Position numbers and translations under genes: made by a program
Source of the DNA: an uncultured Caryophanales bacterium
Lineage (GTDB): Bacteria > Bacillota_I > Bacilli_A > RFN20 > CAG-826
Assembly: GCA_937902735.1 (NCBI GenBank)
Contig: CALELS010000037.1
Location: forward strand, 1 to 17,209
Direction: 5' to 3'
Length of the DNA: 17,209 nt
Shown here: positions 6,180 to 12,044 of the stretch, one piece after another
How positions within the stretch are numbered: the stretch's first letter is position 1
Layout of the letters: each line of letters opens with the position of its first letter
The notes under the pieces: generated by a model
What the model saw: only the letters and a program-made list of their open reading frames with translations
Told to the model about the DNA's origin: nothing
The model's database searches: none

Positions 6180-6511
6180 TTTTCATCACTTCCTAAAATT
6201 TTTATAATTGATGATATTTTACGTTGAACATCAAAATTTATTTCTCTTGTTTCAGGCTCATATATCATATCTTTCAAATTAAGTAATTCTTTAATTGCTT
6301 CATTTATTCTTTCGTCTATACATTTTTGTAAATCCTTAATATAAGCTACCATCTCATCACTACTAAAATTTTTACCTAAACTATCTTCATAAATATTACA
6401 ACATTCTTTTGCTAATATTTCCTTACTCAATGCATCTGTTTCTTCTTCAGTCATTCCACATGTGAGTTTATCAACCCTTGATTTCAAAGATTTCATTTCT
6501 TCTTCATTCAC
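6176..6511 (-). CDS. Hypothetical helical phage protein, 111 aa, GTG start
   Basis: No family recognised. The protein is acidic and helical (MNEEEMKSLKSRVDKLTCGM, then EEETDALSKEI), with a hydrophobic C-terminal helix (QRKISSIIKIL) and an ending GSDEK. It starts with GTG at 6511 in a GTGA overlap with the stop of the upstream gene and ends in another GTGA overlap at 6176-6179. Coiled-coil character suggests a structural or partner-binding role. Confidence 0.65.
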   Translation of the reverse strand: MNEEEMKSLKSRVDKLTCGMTEEETDALSKEILAKECCNIYEDSLGKNFSSDEMVAYIKDLQKCIDERINEAIKELLNLKDMIYEPETREINFDVQRKISSIIKILGSDEK

Positions 6512-6729
6512 TCTTTATCACCAAACCTTTCTAAAATTGCACCACTACCCAACATGCTCATGATTTTTTGTGCGTCTGGTTTAAAAATAGGAATTCCATC
6601 TTCTTCAACATTTGTTAAAGTTATTTCACTCCTAATTGACCATTTATTTTCATCGTTTTTATATGCTTTTATTAAAAAATCCTTAACATACATATCTTTA
6701 AGTTTTACTCTATAATATTCCTCACTCAC
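6508..6729 (-). CDS. Hypothetical phage protein, 73 aa, GTG start
   Basis: No family recognised. It begins MSEEYYRVKLKDMYVKDFLI and has probable strands in the middle (KWSIRSEITLTNVEEDG) with a helix near the end (AQKIMSMLGSGAIL) and an FGDKE ending. The GTG start at 6729 overlaps the stop of the 47-residue gene as GTGA (6726-6729) and follows a GAGGAG site by about ten bases. This junction strongly supports both genes. Confidence 0.65.
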   Translation of the reverse strand: MSEEYYRVKLKDMYVKDFLIKAYKNDENKWSIRSEITLTNVEEDGIPIFKPDAQKIMSMLGSGAILERFGDKE

Positions 6730-6869
6730 TTTTCTTTCACTCTCCTCACTTTAACTTCTTCTGTTTTTCCATTGAATTGCTCTAATATTTTTTTAATATC
6801 TTTTAATTCTTCTATTGTGAACTTTTTATAATCCAATTCATAATATAATTTTATTAATACTTCATACAT
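6726..6869 (-). CDS. Small helical protein, 47 aa
   Basis: A 47-residue frame starts at an ATG eight bases after a perfect AGGAGG and ends in a GTGA overlap with the next gene. The product is helical and highly charged: KLYYELDYKKFTIEELKDIK at about residues 7-26, then a basic end (VKVRRVKEK). The strong site and tight junction make this one of the best supported short genes here. The FTIEEL-I-K-IL pattern is reminiscent of other small phage proteins with an amphipathic helix, but I cannot assign a family. Confidence 0.7.
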   Translation of the reverse strand: MYEVLIKLYYELDYKKFTIEELKDIKKILEQFNGKTEEVKVRRVKEK

Positions 6870-6874
6870 AAACA

Positions 6875-7015
6875 CTACCTCCTGTATATTCTCATCTTTT
6901 TGTTTAATATCTTATTCCAAATATAAATCACCAAAAATCTTAGTCCTATTCTTTTGAAACAATAAATTTTATCATCTACAATTATTGCGTTTTCTATTCT
7001 ACTGCCATTATACAT
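6875..7015 (-). CDS. Possible small basic protein, 46 aa
   Basis: A 46-residue frame starts at an ATG inside the last codons of the upstream gene (8-base overlap, 7008-7015) and stops with a TAG inside the AGGAGG site of the next gene. The product starts MYNGSRIENAIIVDDKIYCF, has a hydrophobic stretch (LRFLVIYIW) and ends very basic (NKKMRIYRR). The ribosome binding site is poor (purine-rich AAAGAAAAGAG), so expression would depend on coupling to the upstream gene. It fills an otherwise empty 140 bases. Confidence 0.5.
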   Translation of the reverse strand: MYNGSRIENAIIVDDKIYCFKRIGLRFLVIYIWNKILNKKMRIYRR

Positions 7016-7214
7016 AATAAACTCTTTTCTTTTTCATAGTTTTTTCTCTTTTTTCTTTTTCCTTCCGGCAAGCTTGAAGTGTCCCCATAAATACTCTCTG
7101 ATAGTTGCATCCATGAAGAGATTCAATCTCATGATATAATATATGTGTTTTTCGTCCTTCCGGCTCTTTACTTTCTCTAATAGTATATTTATCTTTAGTT
7201 ATTACAATTTTCAT
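7008..7214 (-). CDS. Hypothetical basic phage protein, 68 aa
   Basis: No family recognised. The N-terminal part has strands (MKIVITKDKYTIRES, 1-15), then a histidine-containing middle (THILYHEIESLHGCNYQRVF, about 23-42) and a strongly basic helical tail (CRKEKEKREKTMKKKRVYYV). Two cysteines and two histidines in the middle could bind a metal, but spacing matches no finger that I know. The basic tail suggests nucleic acid contact. The ATG follows GAGAGGATTTAAAA and comes right after the sigma factor gene. Confidence 0.6.
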   Translation of the reverse strand: MKIVITKDKYTIRESKEPEGRKTHILYHEIESLHGCNYQRVFMGTLQACRKEKEKREKTMKKKRVYYV

Positions 7215-7232
7215 TTTTAAATCCTCTCTTTT

Positions 7233-7784
7233 TTAATCTTTGAAATCTTTCATTAACTTTTTTAATTTATTTATACTTCTTTTTTTAATCCTAGATATTT
7301 GTACCTGACTAGTGTTTAATATTTTAGCTAGATCTCTTTGAGTTAAAAGCTTATCACCATCTAGAGAGTACAGGTGTTTAATTATAAACTTTTCTTTATC
7401 ATCTAATTTATTAATAGAATCATACAGTTTATTGATCATATCATTATGTATTAAATCCTCTTCTAAATTAGTGTCATCTGGAATCAAATCCTCAACACAA
7501 AGATTATCATCTCGACATTCTATACTCTGTGATAAACTTATTGGATTCTGAGGCTGTCTTTTAATTTGTCTAAAATACATATATATTTCGTTTCTTATAC
7601 AACTATATGCATATGAACTAAAAGACATATTTTTAGAATCATCAAAACCATTAGCAGCCTTTACTAATCCTATCATCCCATAGCTATATAATTCTTCTGC
7701 CTCTCCGTAAATTTTTGATTTTTTTATTACATAATATATTAAATTTTCGTTGTCTAAAATCAACTTGTTAATATTCTTTTCCAT
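7233..7784 (-). CDS. Phage-encoded sigma-70 family sigma factor (sporulation-type)
   Basis: The 183-residue protein has region 2 at about residues 9-75, including EELYSYGMIGLVKAANGFD (30-48) and the promoter-melting helix FSSYAYSCIRNEIYMYFRQI (55-74), and region 4 at about 118-180, with the helix-turn-helix LTQRDLAKILNTSQVQISRI (147-166). The family is that of the SigF/G/K and SigB-like factors of Firmicutes, but shorter: region 3 is reduced to an acidic linker (VEDLIPDDTNLEEDL). It should bind host RNA polymerase core and redirect it to phage promoters. It lies in a small cluster with a zinc ribbon protein just upstream (8-base gap), following a terminator-like hairpin. The promoter motif that it reads cannot be derived from this window. 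Confidence 0.9.
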   Translation of the reverse strand: MEKNINKLILDNENLIYYVIKKSKIYGEAEELYSYGMIGLVKAANGFDDSKNMSFSSYAYSCIRNEIYMYFRQIKRQPQNPISLSQSIECRDDNLCVEDLIPDDTNLEEDLIHNDMINKLYDSINKLDDKEKFIIKHLYSLDGDKLLTQRDLAKILNTSQVQISRIKKRSINKLKKLMKDFKD

Positions 7785-7792
7785 AAAATAAC

Positions 7793-8023
7793 CTACCTAG
7801 TTTGTAATTCTCTTAGCAACATTTTCTTGAAATAATTCCTATCCAAAGTAGCTCCGCATAGATGACATTTACCATATTTTTGTATAAAAACTTTATGGTT
7901 TTGGTATTTACATTTTGGACAAATAACATTATCCAAAGCATTTGCTCTTTCCTCTTTTGTTGTACTTTTAAAAGAACCTCTGTTACCATATTTTTTATAC
8001 TTATCTCTTATACAAATAGCCAT
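7793..8023 (-). CDS. Zinc ribbon protein, 76 aa
   Basis: Two cysteine pairs, CPKC (35-38) and CHLC followed by Gly (53-57), with 14 residues between them, make a classic zinc ribbon. The N-terminal part is basic (RDKYKKYGNRGSFKS). Small proteins of this kind commonly bind nucleic acid or RNA polymerase. Its position directly before the sigma factor suggests a shared role in transcription, which is inference. The start follows the upstream gene without a gap (stop at 8024-8026). Confidence 0.75.
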   Translation of the reverse strand: MAICIRDKYKKYGNRGSFKSTTKEERANALDNVICPKCKYQNHKVFIQKYGKCHLCGATLDRNYFKKMLLRELQTR

Positions 8024-8227
8024 CTACTTATCCTCCTTTGTAACATCTTTATCCATAAAATCTAATCGTCCGTTATATTTTTTAATTTGGTAGTTTGTTA
8101 TTTTAACAAACATATCGCTAGCTTCAACATCATTTAAACCATATTTTTCTTTAACTTCTCTTTTAAACTTTTTACTAACTATAACTACATCTTTATAAAT
8201 ATTAAAAATTAATTCACTTTTATCCAT
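8024..8227 (-). CDS. Hypothetical charged phage protein, 67 aa
   Basis: No family recognised. It begins MDKSELIFNIYKDVVIVSKK, is helical and highly charged, and ends in MDKDVTKEDK. The segment KFKREVKEKYGLNDVEASDM (about 20-39) could form two helices. An AAGGAG site lies seven bases before the ATG. It sits between a tiny membrane protein and the zinc ribbon protein of the sigma factor cluster. Confidence 0.65.
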   Translation of the reverse strand: MDKSELIFNIYKDVVIVSKKFKREVKEKYGLNDVEASDMFVKITNYQIKKYNGRLDFMDKDVTKEDK

Positions 8228-8257
8228 ATTAAATCTCCTTAAAAATATTATTTAAAA

Positions 8258-8377
8258 TTAAAACCAACCACCTGAAATTTCACAAAATATTATTATAAAT
8301 ATAACAAATAAAATACACTCTACAAAGAATATCTTTGCTAATAATTTTATAATAGGTTTGTATTCTTCGTCTATCAT
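8258..8377 (-). CDS. Tiny single-pass membrane protein (39 aa)
   Basis: The frame starts at an ATG that overlaps the stop of the upstream gene as ATGA (8374-8377). A short acidic start (MIDEEYKPIIK) is followed by one membrane helix (LAKIFFVECILFVIFIIIF, about 13-31) and a short ISGGWF end. It fills the space between two clear genes. No family recognised. It is one of six small membrane proteins in this window. Confidence 0.65.
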   Translation of the reverse strand: MIDEEYKPIIKLLAKIFFVECILFVIFIIIFCEISGGWF

Positions 8378-8880
8378 ATGTCTATACCACCTTTAAAAGC
8401 TAGTTGTCGTGTTAATATCCTGGTTATTTTAGGTTTTATATTCAGTAGTCCACCAACTAATTTATTTAGATCAGCATGCTTTTCGTCAGAATATACCCCC
8501 AATTTACCACAATACTCTATATTTTTATAATCAGAACATATAAATAGATAATCTGATTCTGTATCAAAATATATCAATTCTTCGTTGCCAGTATTTTTTC
8601 TTTTAACAATAGCCGTTTCCTCGCGATATATCTCTCCATCAAAAAATCTTAAAATAACAATATCACCAGATATTAATAATCTAAATATATTATTACTTGG
8701 ACCTATACCATTTATTATTTCCTCATAACTATTCCATCTTAGATCGTCTTCCACAATGCTACCTTGATTGGTGTCTATGTGAAACTGGTACTGATTTTTA
8801 CAAAGTCGCTCCTTATCAATCTTACCTAAATATCCTTCTGATGTTCGTATATACTTTTCTTTTATGTTTATTCCACTCAT
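8374..8880 (-). CDS. Two-module SH3/KOW-like phage protein, 168 aa
   Basis: This protein resembles the 127-residue protein at 3819-4202 in three places: KYIRTSEGYLGKID (9-22) against YVRTKYGIAKFID; EEIINGIGPSNNIFRLLISG (53-72) leading to GDIV, against DEIINSDPDIKKLILTGDYV; and a C-terminal ITRILTRQLAF against IVSVVTFNQM. It is longer, mainly by an extra segment between the second module and the end. Family and role are unknown. The start has a strong AGGAGGGAATTACA site, placed only 30 bases after the U-tract of the terminator-like hairpin, and leads the cluster that contains the sigma factor. Confidence 0.7.
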   Translation of the reverse strand: MSGINIKEKYIRTSEGYLGKIDKERLCKNQYQFHIDTNQGSIVEDDLRWNSYEEIINGIGPSNNIFRLLISGDIVILRFFDGEIYREETAIVKRKNTGNEELIYFDTESDYLFICSDYKNIEYCGKLGVYSDEKHADLNKLVGGLLNIKPKITRILTRQLAFKGGIDI

Positions 8881-8902
8881 TGTAATTCCCTCCTAATTAT
8901 TT

Positions 8903-8942
8903 AAAAAAAATAAGAGTCTAGGCTAAAATACCTAAACTCTTA
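8903..8942 (-). terminator. Rho-independent terminator-like hairpin before the sigma cluster
   Basis: Bases 8912-8917 (AAGAGT) pair with 8936-8941 (ACTCTT), and 8919-8922 (TAGG) pair with 8931-8934 (CCTA), with one mismatch and an eight-base loop. Read on the minus strand, the stem is followed by a run of eight T (8903-8910). The stem begins inside the stop codon of the 80-residue membrane protein gene. It should end, or partly end, transcription of the replication block. The next gene starts only 23 bases after the U-tract, so reading through it or a very compact promoter must supply the downstream genes. Confidence 0.75.
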
Positions 8943-9182
8943 AAATTTCAAGTTTTCAATTATTGCTATTAAAAACATTATGCCAAACATAGATAATCCA
9001 CTTAAGATTCCAAATATTGAATAAATCATAAAGTTTTCAATCTTATCTAGTTTTCTCTTTGATTTTGCTTTTCTATCACGCTCCTCATTGAGCTTTCTAG
9101 TTTTGATCTTATTTTCTTTGATGATTTGATTCATCTTTTGATCCTCCTTAGTGCTACCTATCATTTCATATTCTTTTAACAT
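8940..9182 (-). CDS. C-terminally anchored membrane protein, 80 aa
   Basis: Residues 1-50 are very charged and helical (for example NKIKTRKLNEERDRKAKSKR, 24-43), and residues 51-75 are a clear membrane helix (FMIYSIFGILSGLSMFGIMF). This tail-anchored arrangement would put a basic coiled region in the cytoplasm, near the membrane. The ATG follows GAGGAGTGATATTAT. The stop codon is part of the terminator-like hairpin. No family recognised. Confidence 0.7.
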   Translation of the reverse strand: MLKEYEMIGSTKEDQKMNQIIKENKIKTRKLNEERDRKAKSKRKLDKIENFMIYSIFGILSGLSMFGIMFLIAIIENLKF

Positions 9183-9225
9183 ATAATATCACTCCTCTCA
9201 TTATAAGAAGTGTTTTTTACGCGAA

Positions 9226-9435
9226 TTATTCTTCCGAGGAATCTTCTTTATAATTGTTAACCGCGAACCTATTTTGTTGTATGACAAGTTGAGGATATAA
9301 TGATTCATCCTCTGAAATTTTATCAATGATCCTAGATGGTCCTGTTATAATATTATTAAATAGGTTAAATCTATGACGTTTTATATATTCTATATCTCGT
9401 TCATTATTTACATACATCGTCCTGTAATTTTCCAT
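9226..9435 (-). CDS. Hypothetical phage protein, 69 aa
   Basis: The frame can be extended to an ATG at 9465, but the start is placed at 9435 because AAAGGAGAAAGAAG lies right before that ATG, while the longer start has no site. The protein begins MENYRTMYVNNERDIEYIKR, is polar throughout and ends in a very acidic KEDSSEE. It overlaps the upstream gene by 32 bases. No family recognised. Confidence 0.6.
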   Translation of the reverse strand: MENYRTMYVNNERDIEYIKRHRFNLFNNIITGPSRIIDKISEDESLYPQLVIQQNRFAVNNYKEDSSEE

Positions 9436-9646
9436 CTTCTTTCTCCTTTCCGGAGTATTGTTCAATAATAAGTTTAGCAGCTTCTATTTCAGTATCTGTA
9501 AGTTTTGATCTGTTTACACAATAATACACAAGTAATTTAACATCTGATTTAAGTTGCCTATTTTCATCAACTAATTTGGTATTACTAGCTATCATTCGTT
9601 GAACGTCATTATATGTCCAATTGTATCTATTAATTTTTCCTATCAT
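9404..9646 (-). CDS. Hypothetical helical phage protein, 80 aa
   Basis: The start is placed at the ATG at 9646, which overlaps the stop of the upstream gene as ATGA (9643-9646); a TTG at 9664 would give six more residues but has no ribosome binding site. The protein has a coiled-coil-like stretch (MIASNTKLVDENRQLKSDVK, about 18-37) and a probable second helix (LTDTEIEAAKLIIEQY). No family recognised. Confidence 0.6.
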   Translation of the reverse strand: MIGKINRYNWTYNDVQRMIASNTKLVDENRQLKSDVKLLVYYCVNRSKLTDTEIEAAKLIIEQYSGKEKEDGKLQDDVCK

Positions 9647-9807
9647 CGCGAATACTTTAGACAATTATTGCTGTTAAACCAATTTATGTCTTGTGTTGTT
9701 GAGCATTTATAATCGTTATAAAAATCATAAATCAATGCATAAGCACATACTATAAAAATAATCAACACCACCAATAAACATATAAGTATGTTTTCTTTTT
9801 TATCCAT
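9643..9807 (-). CDS. Small single-pass membrane protein, 54 aa
   Basis: The start is placed at the ATG at 9807, which follows AGGAGGAAGGACAAT; the frame remains open to an earlier ATG at 9855, but that lies inside the upstream gene and has no site. The protein has a short charged start (MDKKEN), one membrane helix at about 7-27 (ILICLLVVLIIFIVCAYAL) and a polar tail with cysteines at 35 and 49 that could be outside the cell. No family recognised. Confidence 0.7.
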   Translation of the reverse strand: MDKKENILICLLVVLIIFIVCAYALIYDFYNDYKCSTTQDINWFNSNNCLKYSR

Positions 9808-9820
9808 ATTGTCCTTCCTC

Positions 9821-10009
9821 CTATTTTCTTTTCTTAACTTCAGTTGCTTCTTCAAATTTAATAGGTTTTCTACTATTAATATTAACTGGATTACTTAAAC
9901 ATGTTTCACATGGTTCTTGTTCCCCGTCAAATTCATTTTTTGGTAAATCTCGATATTTGCATAGTTGACAATATTTTTTAAAATCTACTATTTTTTCTTC
10001 GTTATTCAT
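9821..10009 (-). CDS. Small four-cysteine phage protein, 62 aa
   Basis: The cysteine pairs CQLC (14-17) and CETC (34-37), followed by LSNPVNINSRKPIKFEE, form a pattern that I recall in many small Firmicutes phage proteins ('C-x2-C ... PC-x2-CL ... P-N ... KP'). It probably binds zinc. The role is unknown; the size and cysteine spacing suit a nucleic acid or protein contact. The start has AGGAGGATACA, which lies directly after the stop of the SNF2-like helicase gene, so the two are likely cotranscribed. Confidence 0.7.
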   Translation of the reverse strand: MNNEEKIVDFKKYCQLCKYRDLPKNEFDGEQEPCETCLSNPVNINSRKPIKFEEATEVKKRK

Positions 10010-10018
10010 TGTATCCTC

Positions 10019-11242
10019 CTACCAATTAATATAGTTACTTTCATTAAAATTCTTCTTTTGAGATAACGCTCTTGATATAGCTAAATCTATTCCTGATTTG
10101 CTTTTCAAATGATAATAATATAAATCTTTATAAGGAGTGTTTAGTCTATCGATTCGTCCAGATGCTTGCTCCATGATTTTATAGCTATAGTTCTGACTAT
10201 AAAATATAATAGTATCACAATATATACAATTCCACCCTTCTGCTCCAGCTGAATATTGCACCAAATACATCCATCTTTCACCAGATGGTAATGGTTCGTG
10301 TTTATGGCCATTCCATTGCTTAACTTCATACCCAGGCATTTGTATGTTTAGCAGAGCTTCTAATTCATAGTCAAAGTTATAAAATATAATAGCTTTTTTG
10401 CATTTCTCTAATATCTCACATACCTTAACTATTCTGTCTGGATCATCGTTAACAATCTTTCTCAAAATATAACACAAACTGCTAGCTTGCTGTATAGGCT
10501 CGTCTTTAAATGGATCCCATCTGTTTTTTGTAGTCAAAGTATACAGATTCTTATCATAATTTACAAATATATTATCATGATGTTGTACAGTATCTCTTTT
10601 AAAATCCATATTAATTAAAATTCTATTTTTATATTCTATCAAAGGTTGTACATTTATATACTTTTCTATTTTTGGATACTTTGTAAACCTAGAATATACT
10701 ACATGCTCTGCTATAAACTCTGTCTTGTTTTTATAGAATCCATTTGCTACAAACACTGGAATATAATCAGACCAGCAATCACCCGGGGTGGCTGACAATA
10801 ATATCCATCTATTTTTTCTAGCTATCTTATAAAAAGTCTTAACCCAGGCTCCAGATCCAACTAATCTTTGCTCATCAAATATGAAAAATGAACTGTAAAC
10901 ATTTTGGTATTTCTTTATATTATTCCAACTGTCTACATAAATATGGTTTCCGTATCTTTTATATTGTTCTTCGTCCGTAGACATCAAGAAATGTGTAAGT
11001 TCACCCTCCCATTCTAAAGTATCTCTTTTTCTAGCGGTTGTTATAATATATAGATCCTTGGCAGGCACCTTCATAGGTTTGTAATCAGGGTCTATACTGC
11101 CACCTTGTTCCTTAAAATAATAATAGAGGGAAGTTCTAGATTTACCAGAACCTACACCTCCATTTAAAATACAACCATTATGCATCTTTTTTACAGCATC
11201 CATCTGATAATCATATAAAAATGGTTTACTATTTAAGCTCAT
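10019..11242 (-). CDS. SNF2-like superfamily 2 helicase, phage type
   Basis: The 407-residue protein has the SF2 motifs in order: a Q-motif-like LYDYQMDAVKKM (9-20), Walker A GGVGSGKS (28-35), a motif II DEQR (123-126) in place of DEAH, motif III SATP (150-153), a motif V-like SAGAEGWN (331-338) and motif VI QASGRIDR (359-366). This is the compact SNF2/Rad54-like type seen in tailed phages, without accessory domains. It should use ATP to move along duplex DNA or remodel replication or recombination intermediates. It lies between the ssDNA-binding-like protein and the small-gene block, overlapping the upstream 94-residue gene by 14 bases. A poly-purine site precedes the ATG only weakly, so coupling to the upstream gene is likely. 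Confidence 0.88.
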   Translation of the reverse strand: MSLNSKPFLYDYQMDAVKKMHNGCILNGGVGSGKSRTSLYYYFKEQGGSIDPDYKPMKVPAKDLYIITTARKRDTLEWEGELTHFLMSTDEEQYKRYGNHIYVDSWNNIKKYQNVYSSFFIFDEQRLVGSGAWVKTFYKIARKNRWILLSATPGDCWSDYIPVFVANGFYKNKTEFIAEHVVYSRFTKYPKIEKYINVQPLIEYKNRILINMDFKRDTVQHHDNIFVNYDKNLYTLTTKNRWDPFKDEPIQQASSLCYILRKIVNDDPDRIVKVCEILEKCKKAIIFYNFDYELEALLNIQMPGYEVKQWNGHKHEPLPSGERWMYLVQYSAGAEGWNCIYCDTIIFYSQNYSYKIMEQASGRIDRLNTPYKDLYYYHLKSKSGIDLAISRALSQKKNFNESNYINW

Positions 11243-11513
11243 TTACATCATCTTTTCTAACTTTTCCTACAGTTTTATATTCATAAGTACTTGTGCTCTC
11301 TGTGTAATAATTATATTTAACTTTAAAATATCTTATTTTATCATTATCTGTGACTGACAATTTAACAGTTCTTATATTGTTTTGTCTAGAACACTTAAGT
11401 ATATTAACATCGTCTTTGTTAATTTTGCTATTATTAAAATATCTTTTATTGCAATAAAATACAACTATATTTTTTGCTAAATTAATTATATCTTGTCTAG
11501 CCATTCTATTCAT
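11229..11513 (-). CDS. Hypothetical phage protein, 94 aa
   Basis: No family recognised. The N-terminus is helical (MARQDIINLAKNIVVFYCNK, 4-23); the rest is likely strands (RTVKLSVTDNDKIRYFKVKY, about 48-67) with a lysine-rich end. It sits between the ssDNA-binding-like gene and the SNF2-like helicase and overlaps the helicase start by 14 bases, so its product may be a partner in replication. The ATG at 11513 has only a weak site (AGGGAAAAATTTATT), and M4 is an alternative start. Confidence 0.65.
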   Translation of the reverse strand: MNRMARQDIINLAKNIVVFYCNKRYFNNSKINKDDVNILKCSRQNNIRTVKLSVTDNDKIRYFKVKYNYYTESTSTYEYKTVGKVRKDDVNELK

Positions 11514-11526
11514 AATAAATTTTTCC

Positions 11527-12009
11527 CTATTCGATTACGTCATTCATTCTTCTGGCAAATCTATCTGGTGTAAAATGAACACACATTGATTGTAAATATG
11601 CTGTTATTCCACTATTACCAGCAGCCATAGTCCAATGATATGGTCTAATATCCATGTCAACACTACTTATATTTAAATCATCAATCATGTTTATAACTTC
11701 TTCGCTTATCTGTTTGATATTTTCGCCATCGTCTAAATATATAGTAGGTCTCATTCTTTCTGTATATTTAACTTTAACAGGTAATGTATTGAAAGGCTCT
11801 TCACCCTCCTCAGCAGCAGGTCTTCTTTTTACATGCCATCCATCGGCCTCTAATTCATCTGCATATTCTTCCGGAATAACTATGGCAAAACTTCTTTCAC
11901 CATTAGCATTGAATTTTCCAGGTGTACCACTAAAATTCCTATAAACAATTCTAGCCTCATCAATTTCTAATATAGTATTATTTCCATTTTCTCTCTTTGT
12001 AATTTTCAT
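11527..12009 (-). CDS. Probable phage ssDNA-binding protein (OB-fold-like)
   Basis: The 160-residue protein has a strand-rich build: LEIDEARIVYRNFSGTPG (about 14-31), then ERSFAIVIPEEYADELEADG (38-57), LPVKVKYTERMRPTIYL (76-92) and RPYHWTMAAGNSGITAYLQS (122-141), with an aromatic and basic pattern. I recall related proteins, annotated as ssDNA-binding, in actinophages and gut Firmicutes phages, where they also lie next to the polymerase. It would coat single strands during replication. The AAAGGAG site precedes the ATG, and it is directly downstream of the polymerase gene with a 35-base gap. Family assignment is by memory of the pattern, not by a search. Confidence 0.65.
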   Translation of the reverse strand: MKITKRENGNNTILEIDEARIVYRNFSGTPGKFNANGERSFAIVIPEEYADELEADGWHVKRRPAAEEGEEPFNTLPVKVKYTERMRPTIYLDDGENIKQISEEVINMIDDLNISSVDMDIRPYHWTMAAGNSGITAYLQSMCVHFTPDRFARRMNDVIE

Positions 12010-12044
12010 TTTTATATCTCTCCTTTACTTTTCTTGAAAATTTT

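Noticed and set aside
9200..9205. Perfect TATAAT on the minus strand before the 8940-9182 gene
   Set aside because: No acceptable -35 element lies 16-18 bases upstream, and transcription would start within the ribosome binding site of the gene.
9436..9465. Longer N-terminus for the 9226-9435 gene, starting at 9465
   Set aside because: The longer start has no ribosome binding site, and the extra codons contain the site that serves the ATG at 9435.
10141..10329. Minus-strand 62-residue frame within the SNF2-like helicase gene, and a similar 67-residue one at 12449-12652
   Set aside because: They lie wholly inside much larger genes with conserved motifs in another frame and have no ribosome binding site.
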